From Cornus controversa (taxonomy: Eukaryota > Streptophyta > Magnoliopsida > Cornales > Cornaceae), in contig CM048848.1 in assembly GCA_026545225.1 (NCBI GenBank), positions 17,101,353 through 17,165,352 of the forward strand: DNA of 64,000 nt, given 5' to 3'. Made by a program: the position numbers and the translations under genes. Under the pieces are notes generated by a model that was not told the DNA's origin, ran no database searches, and saw only the letters and a list, made by a program, of their open reading frames with translations. Positions 46,301-61,400 of this stretch are shown here, piece by piece. Positions within the stretch are counted from its first letter, which is position 1, and every line of letters begins with the position of its first letter.

Positions 46301-47143
46301 AAGAAATGACGACCATGTCAATCCGATATTCATCAGAACCGTATGGTACTTTGTTCCAAATTCAACTGTTTTGACATCTAAAGGAAACAATTAGCAAGCT
46401 ACCAACCATTATAAACTTGTTGCATTTGAGTTGTTTTGCTTCGAAAACCACATTCCAGGAGAAGTCGCGCCATAATACGAATCGTATGTTACTTTCTTTG
46501 AAATTAAACCGTCGAAGCGTGCCAAAGAAACGACGACCATGTCGATCCGATCTTCATCCAAGTTTGTTTGAGTTGTTCTAAGTCGAAAAGAACAATTCCT
46601 TGAAAAAATCAAGCATGACCACAACCGTATGGTGCTTTGTGCTATAATTGACCGTCTGAATGTCCAGAAGAATGGAAAATGACAACAACGGTTTTGAACT
46701 TGTTTTGTTTGACTTGTTTTGAGGAGAAAAGTCCCAATCCGAGTGTAATCGTGCCATACTTAGAATTATACGTGCTTTATGCTAAATTCGAATGTGAGGA
46801 CGTCCTGAATCGAAAAGAGTAATTGCATGCTGCACTCATGAATAATCACAACCGTATGGTCGTTTATGCCAAACTCGACCATCTGGCCAACTAAAAGAGA
46901 CAATTAGCCAGCTATCGACGATTTTTAACAAGTTTAGTTTGAGTTGTTCGGATACAAAAATCCCATTCCTGGAGAAGTCGTGCCATAATCAGAATCGTAC
47001 GTTGCTTTTGTCCAAATTAGACCATCAAAGCGTCCAAAAGAAATGACCACCATATAAATCCGATCTTCATCACAACCGTATGGTGCTTTGTTCCAAATTC
47101 GACCGTTTGGACATCTAAAGAAAATAATTAGCATGCTACCAAC
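43372..47143. repeat. HOR copy R4 (3772 bp)
   Basis: It shares the R2-R4 variants, with the A of 'gtgcaagaattg' at 44916, and 'cacatctgtatgg' near 46146 with R3. Confidence 0.93.
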
Positions 47144-50100
47144 GATTTTAAACTTGTTTCATTTGAGTTGTTTTGATTCGAAAACCCCATTGCAGGAGAA
47201 CTCGTGCCATAATACGAATCGTACGTTGCTTTTTTCGAAATTAAACCGTCAAAGCGTCCCAGAGAAACGACGAGCATCTCAATCCGATCTTCATCTAGTT
47301 TTGTTTGGGCCATTATGATTCGAAAGAGCAAGTCAATAGAGAAATCGTGCAACGTCACAACTGTATGGTCTTTTGTGACAGACTCTACAGTCTGAACATT
47401 TAACAGAAACAATTAGCACGTTATCAATGATTTGAAATTGTTTCCCTTGGGTTGTTTTGATTTGAAATGCCCCGTTCCTAGAGAAATTATCCCGTAATTA
47501 GAATCGTACATTGCTTTTTACCAAATTGGACCGTCAAGAAATCCAAAAGAAACGACGAGCATGTCAATCCGATCTTCATCCAAGTTTGTTTGAGTTGTTC
47601 TGAGTCGAAAAGAACAATTCCTTTCAAAAATCAAGCATGACCACAACCGTATGATGCTTTGTGCTAGAATTGACCGTCTGGATGTCCAGAAGAATAGAGA
47701 ATGACAACAACGGTTTCGAACTTGTTTCGTTTGACTTGTTTTGATTAGAAAAGTCCGAATCCAAGTGCAATCGTGCCATACTTAGAATAATACGTTGCTT
47801 TATGCGAAATTCGACCGTGAGGACATCCTGAATTGAAAAGAGTAATTCCTTGCTGCACTCACGAAAGATCGCAACCATATGGTGCTTTGTGCCAAATTCG
47901 ACCATCTGCACAACTAAAAGAAACAAGTAGCACGCGATCGATGATTTTAAACAAGTTTAGTTTGAGTTGTTCTGATTCAAAAACCCCATTCCTAGAGAAG
48001 TCGTGCCATAATCAGAATCGAACATTACTTTTTTCCAAATTAGACCATCAAAGTGTCCAAAAGAAATGACGACCATGTCAATCCGAACTTCATCACAACC
48101 GTATGTTGCTGTGTTCCAAATTCGACCGTTTGGACATCTAAAGGAAACAATTAGCAAGCTACCAACGATTTTAAACTTGTTTCATTTGAGTTGTTTTGAT
48201 TCGAAAACCCCATTGCAGGAGAACTCGTGCCATAATACGAATCGTACGTTGGTTTTTCAAAATTAAACCGTCAAAGCGTCCCAAAGAAACGACGAGCATG
48301 TCGATCCGATCTTCATCTAGTTTTGTTTGAGCCATTATGATTCGAAAGAGCAAGTCATTAGAGAAATCGTGCAACGTCACAACCGTATGGTCTTTTGTGA
48401 CAGATTCTACTGTCTGAACATTTAACAGAAAGAGTTAGCACGCTATCAATGATTTGAAATTGTTTCAGTTGGGTTGTTTTGATTTGAAATGCCCCATTCC
48501 TAGAGAAATTATCCCGTAATTAGAATCGTACATTGTTTTTTTACCAAATTAGACCGTCAAGACATCCAAAAGAAACGACGAGCATGTCAATCCGATCTTC
48601 ATCCAAGTTTGTTTGAATTGTTATGAGTCGAAAAGAACAATTCCTTGCAAAAATGAAGCATGACCACAACCGTATGATGCTTTGTGCTAGAATTGACCGT
48701 CTGGATGTCCAGAAGAATAGAGAATGACAACAACGGTTTCGAACTTGTTTCGTTTGACTTGTTTTGTTTCGAAAAGTCCGAATCCAAGTGAAATCGTGCC
48801 ATACTTAGAATAATACGTTGCTTTATTCGAAATTCGACTGTGAGGACATCCTGAATCGAAAAGAGTAATTCCTTGCTGCACTCACGAATGATCACAACCG
48901 TATGGTGCTTTGTGCCAAATTTGACCATCTGGACAACTAAAAGAACATTTAGCACGCTATCGATGCTTTTAAACAAGTTTAGTTTGAGTTGTTCTGATTC
49001 AAAAACCCCATTCCTAGAGAAGTCGTGCCATAATCAGAATCGAACATTACTTTTTTCCAAATTAGACCATCAAAGCGTCCAAAAGAAACGACAACCATGT
49101 CAATCCGAACTTCTTCACAACCGTATGGTGCTTTGTTCCAAATTCGACCGTTTGGACATCTAAAGGAAACAATTACCAAGCTACTATCGATTTTAAACTT
49201 GTTTCATTTGAGTTGTTTTGATTTGAAAACCCCATTGCAGGAGAACTCGTGCCATAATACGAATCGTACGTTGCTTTTTTTGAAATTAAACCGTCAAAGC
49301 GTGCCAAAGAAACGACGAGCATGTCGATCCGATCTTCATCCAAGTTTGTTTGAGATGTTCTTAGTCGAAAAGAACAATTTCTTGAAAAAATCAAGCATGA
49401 CCACAACCGTATGGTGCTTTGTTCCAAATTCGACCGTTTGGACATCTAAAGGAAACAATTAGCAAGCTACCAACCATTTTAAACTTGTTTCATTTGAGTT
49501 GTTTTGCTTCGAAAACCACATTCCAGGAGAAGTCCTGCCATAATACGAATTGTATGTTACTTTTTTCGAAATTAAACCGTCAAAGCGTGCCAAAGAAACG
49601 ACGATCATCTCGATTCGATCTTCATCCAAGTTTGTTTGAGTGGTTCTGAGTCGACAAGAACAATTCCATGCAAAATTCAGGCATGACCACGTCCTTATGG
49701 TGCTTTGTACTAGAATTGACCGTCTGGATGTCCAAAAGAATAGAGAATGACAACAACAGTTTTGAACTTGTTTCGTTTGACTTGTTTCGATTTGAAAAGT
49801 CCCAATCCAAGTGAAATCGTGCCATGCTTAGAATAATACGTTGCTTTATGCCAAATTCGACCGTGAGGACGTCCTGAATCGAAAAGAGTAAGTCATTGCT
49901 GCACTCATAAATGATCACATCCGTATGGTGCTTTGTGCTAAATTCGACCATCTGGACAACTAAAAGAAACAATTAGCAAGCTATCGATGATTTTAAACAA
50001 GTTTAGTTTGAGTTGTTCTGATTCAAAAACCCGATTCCTCGAGGAGTCGTGCCATAATCGGAAAGCGTCCAAAAGAAATGACGACCATGTCAATCCGATA

Positions 50101-50915
50101 TTCATCAGAACCGTATGGTACTTTGTTCCAAATTCAACTGTTTTGACATCTAAAGGAAACAATTAGCAAGCTACCAACCATTATAAACTTGTTGCATTTG
50201 AGTTGTTTTGCTTCGAAAACCACATTCTAGGAGAAGTCGCGCCATAATACGAATCGTATGTTACTTTCTTTGAAATTAAACCGTCGAAGCGTGCCAAAGA
50301 AACGACGACCATGTCGATCCGATCTTCATCCAAGTTTGTTTGAGTTGTTCTAAGTCGAAAAGAACAATTCCTTGAAAAAATCAAGCATGACCACAACCGT
50401 ATGGTGCTTTGTGCTATAATTGACCGTCTGAATGTCCAGAAGAATGGAAAATGACAACAACGGTTTTGAACTTGTTTTGTTTGACTTGTTTTGAGGAGAA
50501 AAGTCCCAATCCGAGTGTAATCGTGCCATACTTAGAATTATACGTGCTTTATGCTAAATTCGAATGTGAGGACGTCCTGAATCGAAAAGAGTAATTGCAT
50601 GCTGCACTCATGAATAATCACAACCGTATGGTCGTTTATGCCAAACTCGACCATCTGGCCAACTAAAAGAGACAATTAGCCAGCTATCGACGATTTTTAA
50701 CAAGTTTAGTTTGAGTTGTTCGGATACAAAAATCCCATTCCTGGAGAAGTCGTGCCATAATCAGAATCGTACGTTGCTTTTGTCCAAATTAGACCATCAA
50801 AGCGTCCAAAAGAAATGACCACCATATAAATCCGATCTTCATCACAACCGTATAGTGCTTTGTTCCAAATTCGACCGTTTGGACATCTAAAGAAAATAAT
50901 TAGCATGCTACCAAC
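47144..50915. repeat. HOR copy R5 (3772 bp)
   Basis: It lacks the R2-R4 variants. It has 'cattctaggagaagtcg' near 50224 and 'gtgctaaattcgacc' near 49932. The first is shared with R6, and the second appears there as 'gtgctaaatttgacc'. Confidence 0.93.
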
Positions 50916-53900
50916 GATTTTAAACTTGTTTCATTTGAGTTGTTTTGATTCGAAAACCCCATTGCAGGAGAACTCGTGCCATAATACGAATCGTACGTTG
51001 CTTTTTTCGAAATTAAACCGTCAAAGCGTCCCAGAGAAACGACGAGCATGTCAATCCGATCTTCATCTAGTTTTGTTTGGGCCATTATGATTCGAAAGAG
51101 CAAGTCAATAGAGAAATCGTGCAACGTCACAACTGTATGGTCTTTTGTGACAGACTCTACAGTCTGAACATTTAACAGAAACAATTAGCACGTTATCAAT
51201 GATTTGAAATTGTTTCCCTTGGGTTGTTTTGATTTGAAATGCCCCGTTCCTAGAGAAATTATCCCGTAATTAGAATCGTACATTGCTTTTTACCAAATTG
51301 GACCGTCAAGAAATCCAAAAGAAACGACGAGCATGTCAATCCGATCTTCATCCAAGTTTGTTTGAGTTGTTCTGAGTCGAAAAGAACAATTCCTTTCAAA
51401 AATCAAGCATGACCACAACCGTATGATGCTTTGTGCTAGAATTGACCGTCTGGATGTCCAGAAGAATAGAGAATGACAACAACGGTTTCGAACTTGTTTC
51501 GTTTGACTTGTTTTGATTAGAAAAGTCCGAATCCAAGTGCAATCGTGCCATACTTAGAATAATACGTTGCTTTATGCGAAATTCGACCGTGAGGACATCC
51601 TGAATTGAAAAGAGTAATTCCTTGCTGCACTCACGAAAGATCGCAACCATATGGTGCTTTGTGCCAAATTCGACCATCTGCACAACTAAAAGAAACAAGT
51701 AGCACGCGATCGATGATTTTAAACAAGTTTAGTTTGAGTTGTTCTGATTCAAAAACCCCATTCCTAGAGAAGTCGTGCCATAATCAGAATCGAACATTAC
51801 TTTTTTCCAAATTAGACCATCAAAGTGTCCAAAAGAAATGACGACCATGTCAATCCGAACTTCATCACAACCGTATGTTGCTGTGTTCCAAATTCGACCG
51901 TTTGGACATCTAAAGGAAACAATTAGCAAGCTACCAACGATTTTAAACTTGTTTCATTTGAGTTGTTTTGATTCGAAAACCCCATTGCAGGAGAACTCGT
52001 GCCATAATACGAATCGTACGTTGGTTTTTCAAAATTAAACCGTCAAAGCGTCCCAAAGAAACGACGAGCATGTCGATCCGATCTTCATCTAGTTTTGTTT
52101 GAGCCATTATGATTCGAAAGAGCAAGTCATTAGAGAAATCGTGCAACGTCACAACCGTATGGTCTTTTGTGACAGATTCTACTGTCTGAACATTTAACAG
52201 AAAGAGTTAGCACGCTATCAATGATTTGAAATTGTTTCAGTTGGGTTGTTTTGATTTGAAATGCCCCATTCCTAGAGAAATTATCCCGTAATTAGAATCG
52301 TACATTGTTTTTTTACCAAATTAGACCGTCAAGACATCCAAAAGAAACGACGAGCATGTCAATCCGATCTTCATCCAAGTTTGTTTGAATTGTTATGAGT
52401 CGAAAAGAACAATTCCTTGCAAAAATGAAGCATGACCACAACCGTATGATGCTTTGTGCTAGAATTGACCGTCTGGATGTCCAGAAGAATAGAGAATGAC
52501 AACAACGGTTTCGAACTTGTTTCGTTTGACTTGTTTTGTTTCGAAAAGTCCGAATCCAAGTGAAATCGTGCCATACTTAGAATAATACGTTGCTTTATTC
52601 GAAATTCGACTGTGAGGACATCCTGAATCGAAAAGAGTAATTCCTTGCTGCACTCACGAATGATCACAACCGTATGGTGCTTTGTGCCAAATTTGACCAT
52701 CTGGACAACTAAAAGAACATTTAGCACGCTATCGATGCTTTTAAACAAGTTTAGTTTGAGTTGTTCTGATTCAAAAACCCCATTCCTAGAGAAGTCGTGC
52801 CATAATCAGAATCGAACATTACTTTTTTCCAAATTAGACCATCAAAGCGTCCAAAAGAAACGACAACCATGTCAATCCGAACTTCTTCACAACCGTATGG
52901 TGCTTTGTTCCAAATTCGACCGTTTGGACATCTAAAGGAAACAATTACCAAGCTACTATCGATTTTAAACTTGTTTCATTTGAGTTGTTTTGATTTGAAA
53001 ACCCCATTGCAGGAGAACTCGTGCCATAATACGAATCGTACGTTGCTTTTTTTGAAATTAAACCGTCAAAGCGTGCCAAAGAAACGACGAGCATGTCGAT
53101 CCGATCTTCATCCAAGTTTGTTTGAGATGTTCTTAGTCGAAAAGAACAATTTCTTGAAAAAATCAAGCATGACCACAACCGTATGGTGCTTTGTTCCAAA
53201 TTCGACCGTTTGGACATCTAAAGGAAACAATTAGCAAGCTACCAACCATTTTAAACTTGTTTCATTTGAGTTGTTTTGCTTCGAAAACCACATTCCAGGA
53301 GAAGTCCTGCCATAATACGAATTGTATGTTACTTTTTTCGAAATTAAACCGTCAAAGCGTGCCAAAGAAACGACGATCATCTCGATTCGATCTTCATCCA
53401 AGTTTGTTTGAGTGGTTCTGAGTCGACAAGAACAATTCCATGCAAAATTCAGGCATGACCACGTCCTTATGGTGCTTTGTACTAGAATTGACCGTCTGGA
53501 TGTCCAAAAGAATAGAGAATGACAACAACAGTTTTGAACTTGTTTCGTTTGACTTGTTTCGATTTGAAAAGTCCCAATCCAAGTGAAATCGTGCCATGCT
53601 TAGAATAATACGTTGCTTTATGCCAAATTCGACCGTGAGGACGTCCTGAATCGAAAAGAGTAAGTCATTGCTGCACTCATAAATGATCACATCCGTATGG
53701 TGCTTTGTGCTAAATTTGACCATCTGGACAACTAAAAGAAACAATTAGCAAGCTATCGATGATTTTAAACAAGTTTAGTTTGAGTTGTTCTGATTCAAAA
53801 ACCCGATTCCTCGAGGAGTCGTGCCATAATCGGAAAGCGTCCAAAAAGAAATGACGACCATGTCAATCCGATATTCATCAGAACCGTATGGTACTTTGTT

Positions 53901-54688
53901 CCAAATTCAACTGTTTTGACATCTAAAGGAAACAATTAGCAAGCTACCAACCATTATAAACTTGTTGCATTTGAGTTGTTTTGCTTCGAAAACCACATTC
54001 TAGGAGAAGTCGCGCCATAATACGAATCGTATGTTACTTTCTTTGAAATTAAACCGTCGAAGCGTGCCAAAGAAACGACGACCATGTCGATCCGATCTTC
54101 ATCCAAGTTTGTTTGAGTTGTTCTAAGTCGAAAAGAACAATTCCTTGAAAAAATCAAGCATGACCACAACCGTATGGTGCTTTGTGCTATAATTGACCGT
54201 CTGAATGTCCAGAAGAATGGAAAATGACAACAACGGTTTTGAACTTGTTTTGTTTGACTTGTTTTGAGGAGAAAAGTCCCAATCCGAGTGTAATCGTGCC
54301 ATACTTAGAATTATACGTGCTTTATGCTAAATTCGAATGTGAGGACGTCCTGAATCGAAAAGAGTAATTGCATGCTGCACTCATGAATAATCACAACCGT
54401 ATGGTCGTTTATGCCAAACTCGACCATCTGGCCAACTAAAAGAGACAATTAGCCAGCTATCGACGATTTTTAACAAGTTTAGTTTGAGTTGTTCGGATAC
54501 AAAAATCCCATTCCTGGAGAAGTCGTGCCATAATCAGAATCGTACGTTGCTTTTGTCCAAATTAGACCATCAAAGCGTCCAAAAGAAATGACCACCATAT
54601 AAATCCGATCTTCATCACAACCGTATGGTGCTTTGTTCCAAATTCGACCGTTTGGACATCTAAAGAAAATAATTAGCATGCTACCAAC
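50916..54688. repeat. HOR copy R6 (3773 bp)
   Basis: It is one base longer than its neighbours because of an extra A in 'gtccaaaaagaaatg' near 53840, inside the 190-bp monomer. Confidence 0.93.
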
Positions 54689-57600
54689 GATTTTAAACTT
54701 GTTTCATTTGAGTTGTTTTGATTCGAAAACCCCATTGCAGGAGAACTCGTGCCATAATACGAATCGTACGTTGCTTTTTTCGAAATTAAACCGTCAAAGC
54801 GTCCCAGAGAAACGACGAGCATGTCAATCCGATCTTCATCTAGTTTTGTTTGGGCCATTATGATTCGAAAGAGCAAGTCAATAGAGAAATCGTGCAACGT
54901 CACAACTGTATGGTCTTTTGTGACAGACTCTACAGTCTGAACATTTAACAGAAACAATTAGCACGTTATCAATGATTTGAAATTGTTTCCCTTGGGTTGT
55001 TTTGATTTGAAATGCCCCGTTCCTAGAGAAATTATCCCGTAATTAGAATCGTACATTGCTTTTTACCAAATTGGACCGTCAAGACATCCAAAAGAAACGA
55101 CGAGCATGTCAATCCGATCTTCATCCAAGTTTGTTTGAGTTGTTCTGAGTCGAAAAGAACAATTCCTTTCAAAAATCAAGCATGACCACAACCGTATGAT
55201 GCTTTGTGCTAGAATTGACCGTCTGGATGTCCAGAAGAATAGAGAATGACAACAACGGTTTCGAACTTGTTTCGTTTGACTTGTTTTGATTAGAAAAGTC
55301 CGAATCCAAGTGCAATCGTGCCATACTTAGAATAATACGTTGCTTTATGCGAAATTCGACCGTGAGGACATCCTGAATTGAAAAGAGTAATTCCTTGCTG
55401 CACTCACGAAAGATCGCAACCATATGGTGCTTTGTGCCAAATTCGACCATCTGCACAACTAAAAGAAACAAGTAGCACGCGATCGATGATTTTAAACAAG
55501 TTTAGTTTGAGTTGTTCTGATTCAAAAACCCCATTCCTAGAGAAGTCGTGCCATAATCAGAATCGAACATTACTTTTTTCCAAATTAGACCATCAAAGTG
55601 TCCAAAAGAAATGACGACCATGTCAATCCGAACTTCATCACAACCGTATGTTGCTGTGTTCCAAATTCGACCGTTTGGACATCTAAAGGAAACAATTAGC
55701 AAGCTACCAACGATTTTAAACTTGTTTCATTTGAGTTGTTTTGATTCGAAAACCCCATTGCAGGAGAACTCGTGCCATAATACGAATCGTACGTTGGTTT
55801 TTTGAAATTAAACCGTCAAAGCGCCCCAAAGAAACGACGAGCATGTCGATCCGATCTTCATCTAGTTTTGTTTGAGCCATTATGATTCGAAAGAGCAAGT
55901 CATTAGAGAAATCGTGCAACGTCACAACCGTATGGTCTTTTGTGACAGATTCTACTGTCTGAACATTTAACAGAAAGAGTTAGCACGCTATCAATGATTT
56001 GAAATTGTTTCAGTTGGGTTGTTTTGATTTGAAATGCCCCATTCCTAGAGAAATTATCCCGTAATTAGAATCGTACATTGTTTTTTTACCAAATTAGACC
56101 GTCAAGACATCCAAAAGAAACGACGAGCATGTCAATCCGATCTTCATCCAAGTTTGTTTGAATTGTTATGAGTCGAAAAGAACAATTCCTTGCAAAAATG
56201 AAGCATGACCACAACCGTATGATGCTTTGTGCTAGAATTGACCGTTTGGATGTCCAGAAGAATAGAGAATGACAACAACGGTTTCGAACTTGTTTCGTTT
56301 GACTTGTTTTGTTTCGAAAAGTCCGAATCCAAGTGAAATCGTGCCATACTTAGAATAATACGTTGCTTTATTCGAAATTCGACTGTGAGGACATCCTGAA
56401 TCGAAAAGAGTAATTCCTTGCTGCACTCACGAATGATCACAACCGTATGGTGCTTTGTGCCAAATTTGACCATCTGGACAACTAAAAGAACATTTAGCAC
56501 GCTATCGATGCTTTTAAACAAGTTTAGTTTGAGTTGTTCTGATTCAAAAACCCCATTCCTAGAGAAGTCGTGCCATAATCAGAATCGAACATTACTTTTT
56601 TCCAAATTAGACCATCAAAGCGTCCAAAAGAAACGACAACCATGTCAATCCGAACTTCTTCACAACCGTATGGTGCTTTGTTCCAAATTCGACCGTTTGG
56701 ACATCTAAAGGAAACAATTACCAAGCTACTATCGATTTTAAACTTGTTTCATTTGAGTTGTTTTGATTTGAAAACCCCATTGCAGGAGAACTCGTGCCAT
56801 AATACGAATCGTACGTTGCTTTTTTTGAAATTAAACCGTCAAAGCGTGCCAAAGAAACGACGAGCATGTCGATCCGATCTTCATCCAAGTTTGTTTGAGA
56901 TGTTCTTAGTCGAAAAGAACAATTTCTTGAAAAAATCAACCATGACCACAACCGTATGGTGCTTTGTTCCAAATTCGACCGTTTGGACATCTAAAGGAAA
57001 CAATTAGCAAGCTACCAACCATTTTAAACTTGTTTCATTTGAGTTGTTTTGCTTCGAAAACCACATTCCAGGAGAAGTCCTGCCATAATACGAATTGTAT
57101 GTTACTTTTTTCGAAATTAAACCGTCAAAGCGTGCCAAAGAAACGACGATCATCTCGATTCGATCTTCATCCAAGTTTGTTTGAGTGGTTCTGAGTCGAC
57201 AAGAACAATTCCATGCAAAATTCAGGCATGACCACGTCCTTATGGTGCTTTGTACTAGAATTGACCGTCTGGATGTCCAAAAGAATAGAGAATGACAACA
57301 ACAGTTTTGAACTTGTTTCGTTTGACTTGTTTCGATTTGAAAAGTCCCAATCCAAGTGAAATCGTGCCATGCTTAGAATAATACGTTGCTTTATGCCAAA
57401 TTCGACCGTGAGGACGTCCTGAATCGAAAAGAGTAAGTCATTGCTGCACTCATAAATGATCACATCCGTATGGTGCTTTGTGCCAAATTCGACCATCTGG
57501 ACAACTAAAAGAAACAATTAGCAAGCTATCGATGATTTTAAACAAGTTTAGTTTGAGTTGTTCTGATTCAAAAACCCGATTCCTCGAGGAGTCGTGCCAT

Positions 57601-58460
57601 AATCGGAAAGCGTCCAAAAGAAATGACGACCATGTCAATCCGATATTCATCAGAACCGTATGGTACTTTGTTCCAAATTCAACTGTTTTGACATCTAAAG
57701 GAAACAATTAGCAAGCTACCAACCATTATAAACTTGTTGCATTTGAGTTGTTTTGCTTCGAAAACCACATTCCAGGAGAAGTCGCGCCATAATACGAATC
57801 GTATGTTACTTTCTTTGAAATTAAACCGTCGAAGCGTGCCAAAGAAACGACGACCATGTCGATCCGATCTTCATCCAAGTTTGTTTGAGTTGTTCTAAGT
57901 CGAAAAGAACAATTCCTTGAAAAAATCAAGCATGACCACAACCGTATGGTGCTTTGTGCTATAATTGACCGTCTGAATGTCCAGAAGAATGGAAAATGAC
58001 AACAACGGTTTTGAACTTGTTTTGTTTGACTTGTTTTGAGGAGAAAAGTCCCAATCCGAGTGTAATCGTGCCATACTTAGAATTATACGTGCTTTATGCT
58101 AAATTCGAATGTGAGGACGTCCTGAATCGAAAAGAGTAATTGCATGCTGCACTCATGAATAATCACAACCGTATGGTCGTTTATGCCAAACTCGACCATC
58201 TGGCCAACTAAAAGAGACAATTAGCCAGCTATCGACGATTTTTAACAAGTTTAGTTTGAGTTGTTCGGATACAAAAATCCCATTCCTGGAGAAGTCGTGC
58301 CATAATCAGAATCGTACGTTGCTTTTGTCCAAATTAGACCATCAAAGCGTCCAAAAGAAATGACCACCATATAAATCCGATCTTCATCACAACCGTATGG
58401 TGCTTTGTTCCAAATTCGACCGTTTGGACATCTAAAGAAAATAATTAGCATGCTACCAAC
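54689..58460. repeat. HOR copy R7 (3772 bp)
   Basis: It shows the full 15-monomer order. It has 'gtacgttggttttttgaaatt' near 55790, where R1-R6 have 'ggtttttcaaaatt'; this variant is shared with R9. Confidence 0.93.
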
Positions 58461-61400
58461 GATTTTAAACTTGTTTCATTTGAGTTGTTTTGATTCGAAA
58501 ACCCCATTGCAGGAGAACTCGTGCCATAATACGAATCGTACGTTGCTTTTTTCGAAATTAAACCGTCAAAGCGTCCCAGAGAAACGACGAGCATCTCAAT
58601 CCGATCTTCATCTAGTTTTGTTTGGGCCATTATGATTCGAAAGAGCAAGTCAATAGAGAAATCGTGCAACGTCACAACTGTATGGTCTTTTGTGACAGAC
58701 TCTACAGTCTGAACATTTAACAGAAACAATTAGCACGTTATCAATGATTTGAAATTGTTTCCCTTGGGTTGTTTTGATTTGAAATGCCCCGTTCCTAGAG
58801 AAATTATCCCGTAATTAGAATCGTACATTGCTTTTTACCAAATTGGACCGTCAAGAAATCCAAAAGAAACGACGAGCATGTCAATCCGATCTTCATCCAA
58901 GTTTGTTTGAGTTGTTCTGAGTCGAAAAGAACAATTCCTTTCAAAAATCAAGCATGACCACAACCGTATGATGCTTTGTGCTAGAATTGACCGTCTGGAT
59001 GTCCAGAAGAATAGAGAATGACAACAACGGTCTCGAACTTGTTTCGTTTGACTTGTTTTGATTAGAAAAGTCCGAATCCAAGTGCAATCGTGCCATACTT
59101 AGAATAATACGTTGCTTTATGCGAAATTCGACCGTGAGGACATCCTGAATTGAAAAGAGTAATTCCCTGCTGCACTCACGAAAGATCGCAACCATATGGT
59201 GCTTTGTGCCAAATTCGACCATCTGCACAACAAAAAGAAACAAGTAGCACGCGATCGATGATTTTAAACAAGTTTAGTTTGAGTTGTTCTGATTCAAAAA
59301 CCCCATTCCTAGAGAAGTCGTGCCATAATCAGAATCGAACATTACTTTTTTCCAAATTAGACCATCAAAGTGTCCAAAAGAAATGACGACCATGTCAATC
59401 CGAACTTCATCACAACCGTATGTTGCTGTGTTCCAAATTCAACCGTTTGGACATCTAAAGGAAACAATTAGCAAGCTACCAACGATTTTAAACTTGTTTC
59501 ATTTGAGTTGTTTTGATTCGAAAACCCCATTGCAGGAGAACTCGTGCCATAATACGAATCGTACGTTGATTTTTTGAAATTAAACCGTCAAAGCGCCCCA
59601 AAGAAACGACGAGCATGTCGATCCGATCTTCATCTAGTTTTGTTTGAGCCATTATGATTCGAAAGAGCAAGTCATTAGAGAAATCGTGCAACGTCACAAC
59701 CGTATGGTCTTTTGTGACAGATTCTACTGTCTGAACATTTAACAGAAAGAGTTAGCACGCTATCAATGATTTGAAATTGTTTCAGTTGGGTTGTTTTGAT
59801 TTGAAATGCCCCATTCCTAGAGAAATTATCCCGTAATTAGAATCGTACATTGTTTTTTTACCAAATTAGACCGTCAAGACATCCAAAAGAAACGACGAGC
59901 ATGTCAATCCGATCTTCATCCAAGTTTGTTTGAATTGTTATGAGTCGAAAAGAACAATTCCTTGCAAAAATGAAGCATGACCACAACCGTATGATGCTTT
60001 GTGCTAGAATTGACCGTCTGGATGTCCAGAAGAATAGAGAATGACAACAACGGTTTCGAACTTGTTTCGTTTGACTTGTTTTGTTTCGAAAAGTCCGAAT
60101 CCAAGTGAAATCGTGCCATACTTAGAATAATACGTTGCTTTATTCGAAATTCGACTGTGAGGACATCCTGAATCGAAAAGAGTAATTCCTTGCTGCACTC
60201 ATGAATGATCACAACCGTATGGTGCTTTGTGCCAAATTCGACCATCTGGACAACTAAATGAAAAGTTTGTTTGAATTGTTATGAGTCGAAAAGAACAATT
60301 CCTTGCAAAAATGAAGCATGACCACAACCGTATGATGCTTTGTGCTAGAATTGACCGTTTGGATGTCCAGAAGAATAGAGAATGACAACAACGGTTTCGA
60401 ACTTGTTTCGTTTGACTTGTTTTGTTTCGAAAAGTCCGAATCCAAGTGAAATCGTGCCATACTTAGAATAATACGTTGCTTTATTCGAAATTCGACTGTG
60501 AGGACATCCTGAATCGAAAAGAGTAATTCCTTGCTGCACTCACGAATGATCACAACCGTATGGTGCTTTGTGCCAAATTTGACCATCTGGACAACTAAAC
60601 GAACATTTAGCACGCTATCGATGCTTTTAAACAAGTTTAGTTTGAGTTGTTCTGATTCAAAAACCCCATTCCTAGAGAAGTCGTGCCATAATCAGAATCG
60701 AACATTACTTTTTTCCAAATTAGACCATCAAAGCGTCCAAAAGAAACGACAACCATGTCAATCCGAACTTCTTCACAACCGTATGGTGCTTTGTTCCAAA
60801 TTCGACCGTTTGGACATCTAAAGGAAACAATTACCAAGCTACTATCGATTTTAAACTTGTTTCATTTGAGTTGTTTTGATTTGAAAACCCCATTGCAGGA
60901 GAACTCGTGCCATAATACGAATCGTACGTTGCTTTTTTTGAAATTAAACCGTCAAAGCGTGCCAAAGAAACGACGAGCATGTCGATCCGATCTTCATCCA
61001 AGTTTGTTTGAGATGTTCTTAGTCGAAAAGAACAATTTCTTGAAAAAATCAACCATGACCACAACCGTATGGTGCTTTGTTCCAAATTCGACCGTTTGGA
61101 CATCTAAAGGAAACAATTAGCAAGCTACCAACCATTTTAAACTTGTTTCATTTGAGTTGTTTTGCTTCGAAAACCACATTCCAGGAGAAGTCCTGCCATA
61201 ATACGAATTGTATGTTACTTTTTTCGAAATTAAACCGTCAAAGCGTGCCAAAGAAACGACGATCATCTCGATTCGATCTTCATCCAAGTTTGTTTGAGTG
61301 GTTCTGAGTCGACAAGAACAATTCCATGCAAAATTCAGGCATGACCACGTCCTTATGGTGCTTTGTACTAGAATTGACCGTCTGGATGTCCAAAAGAATA

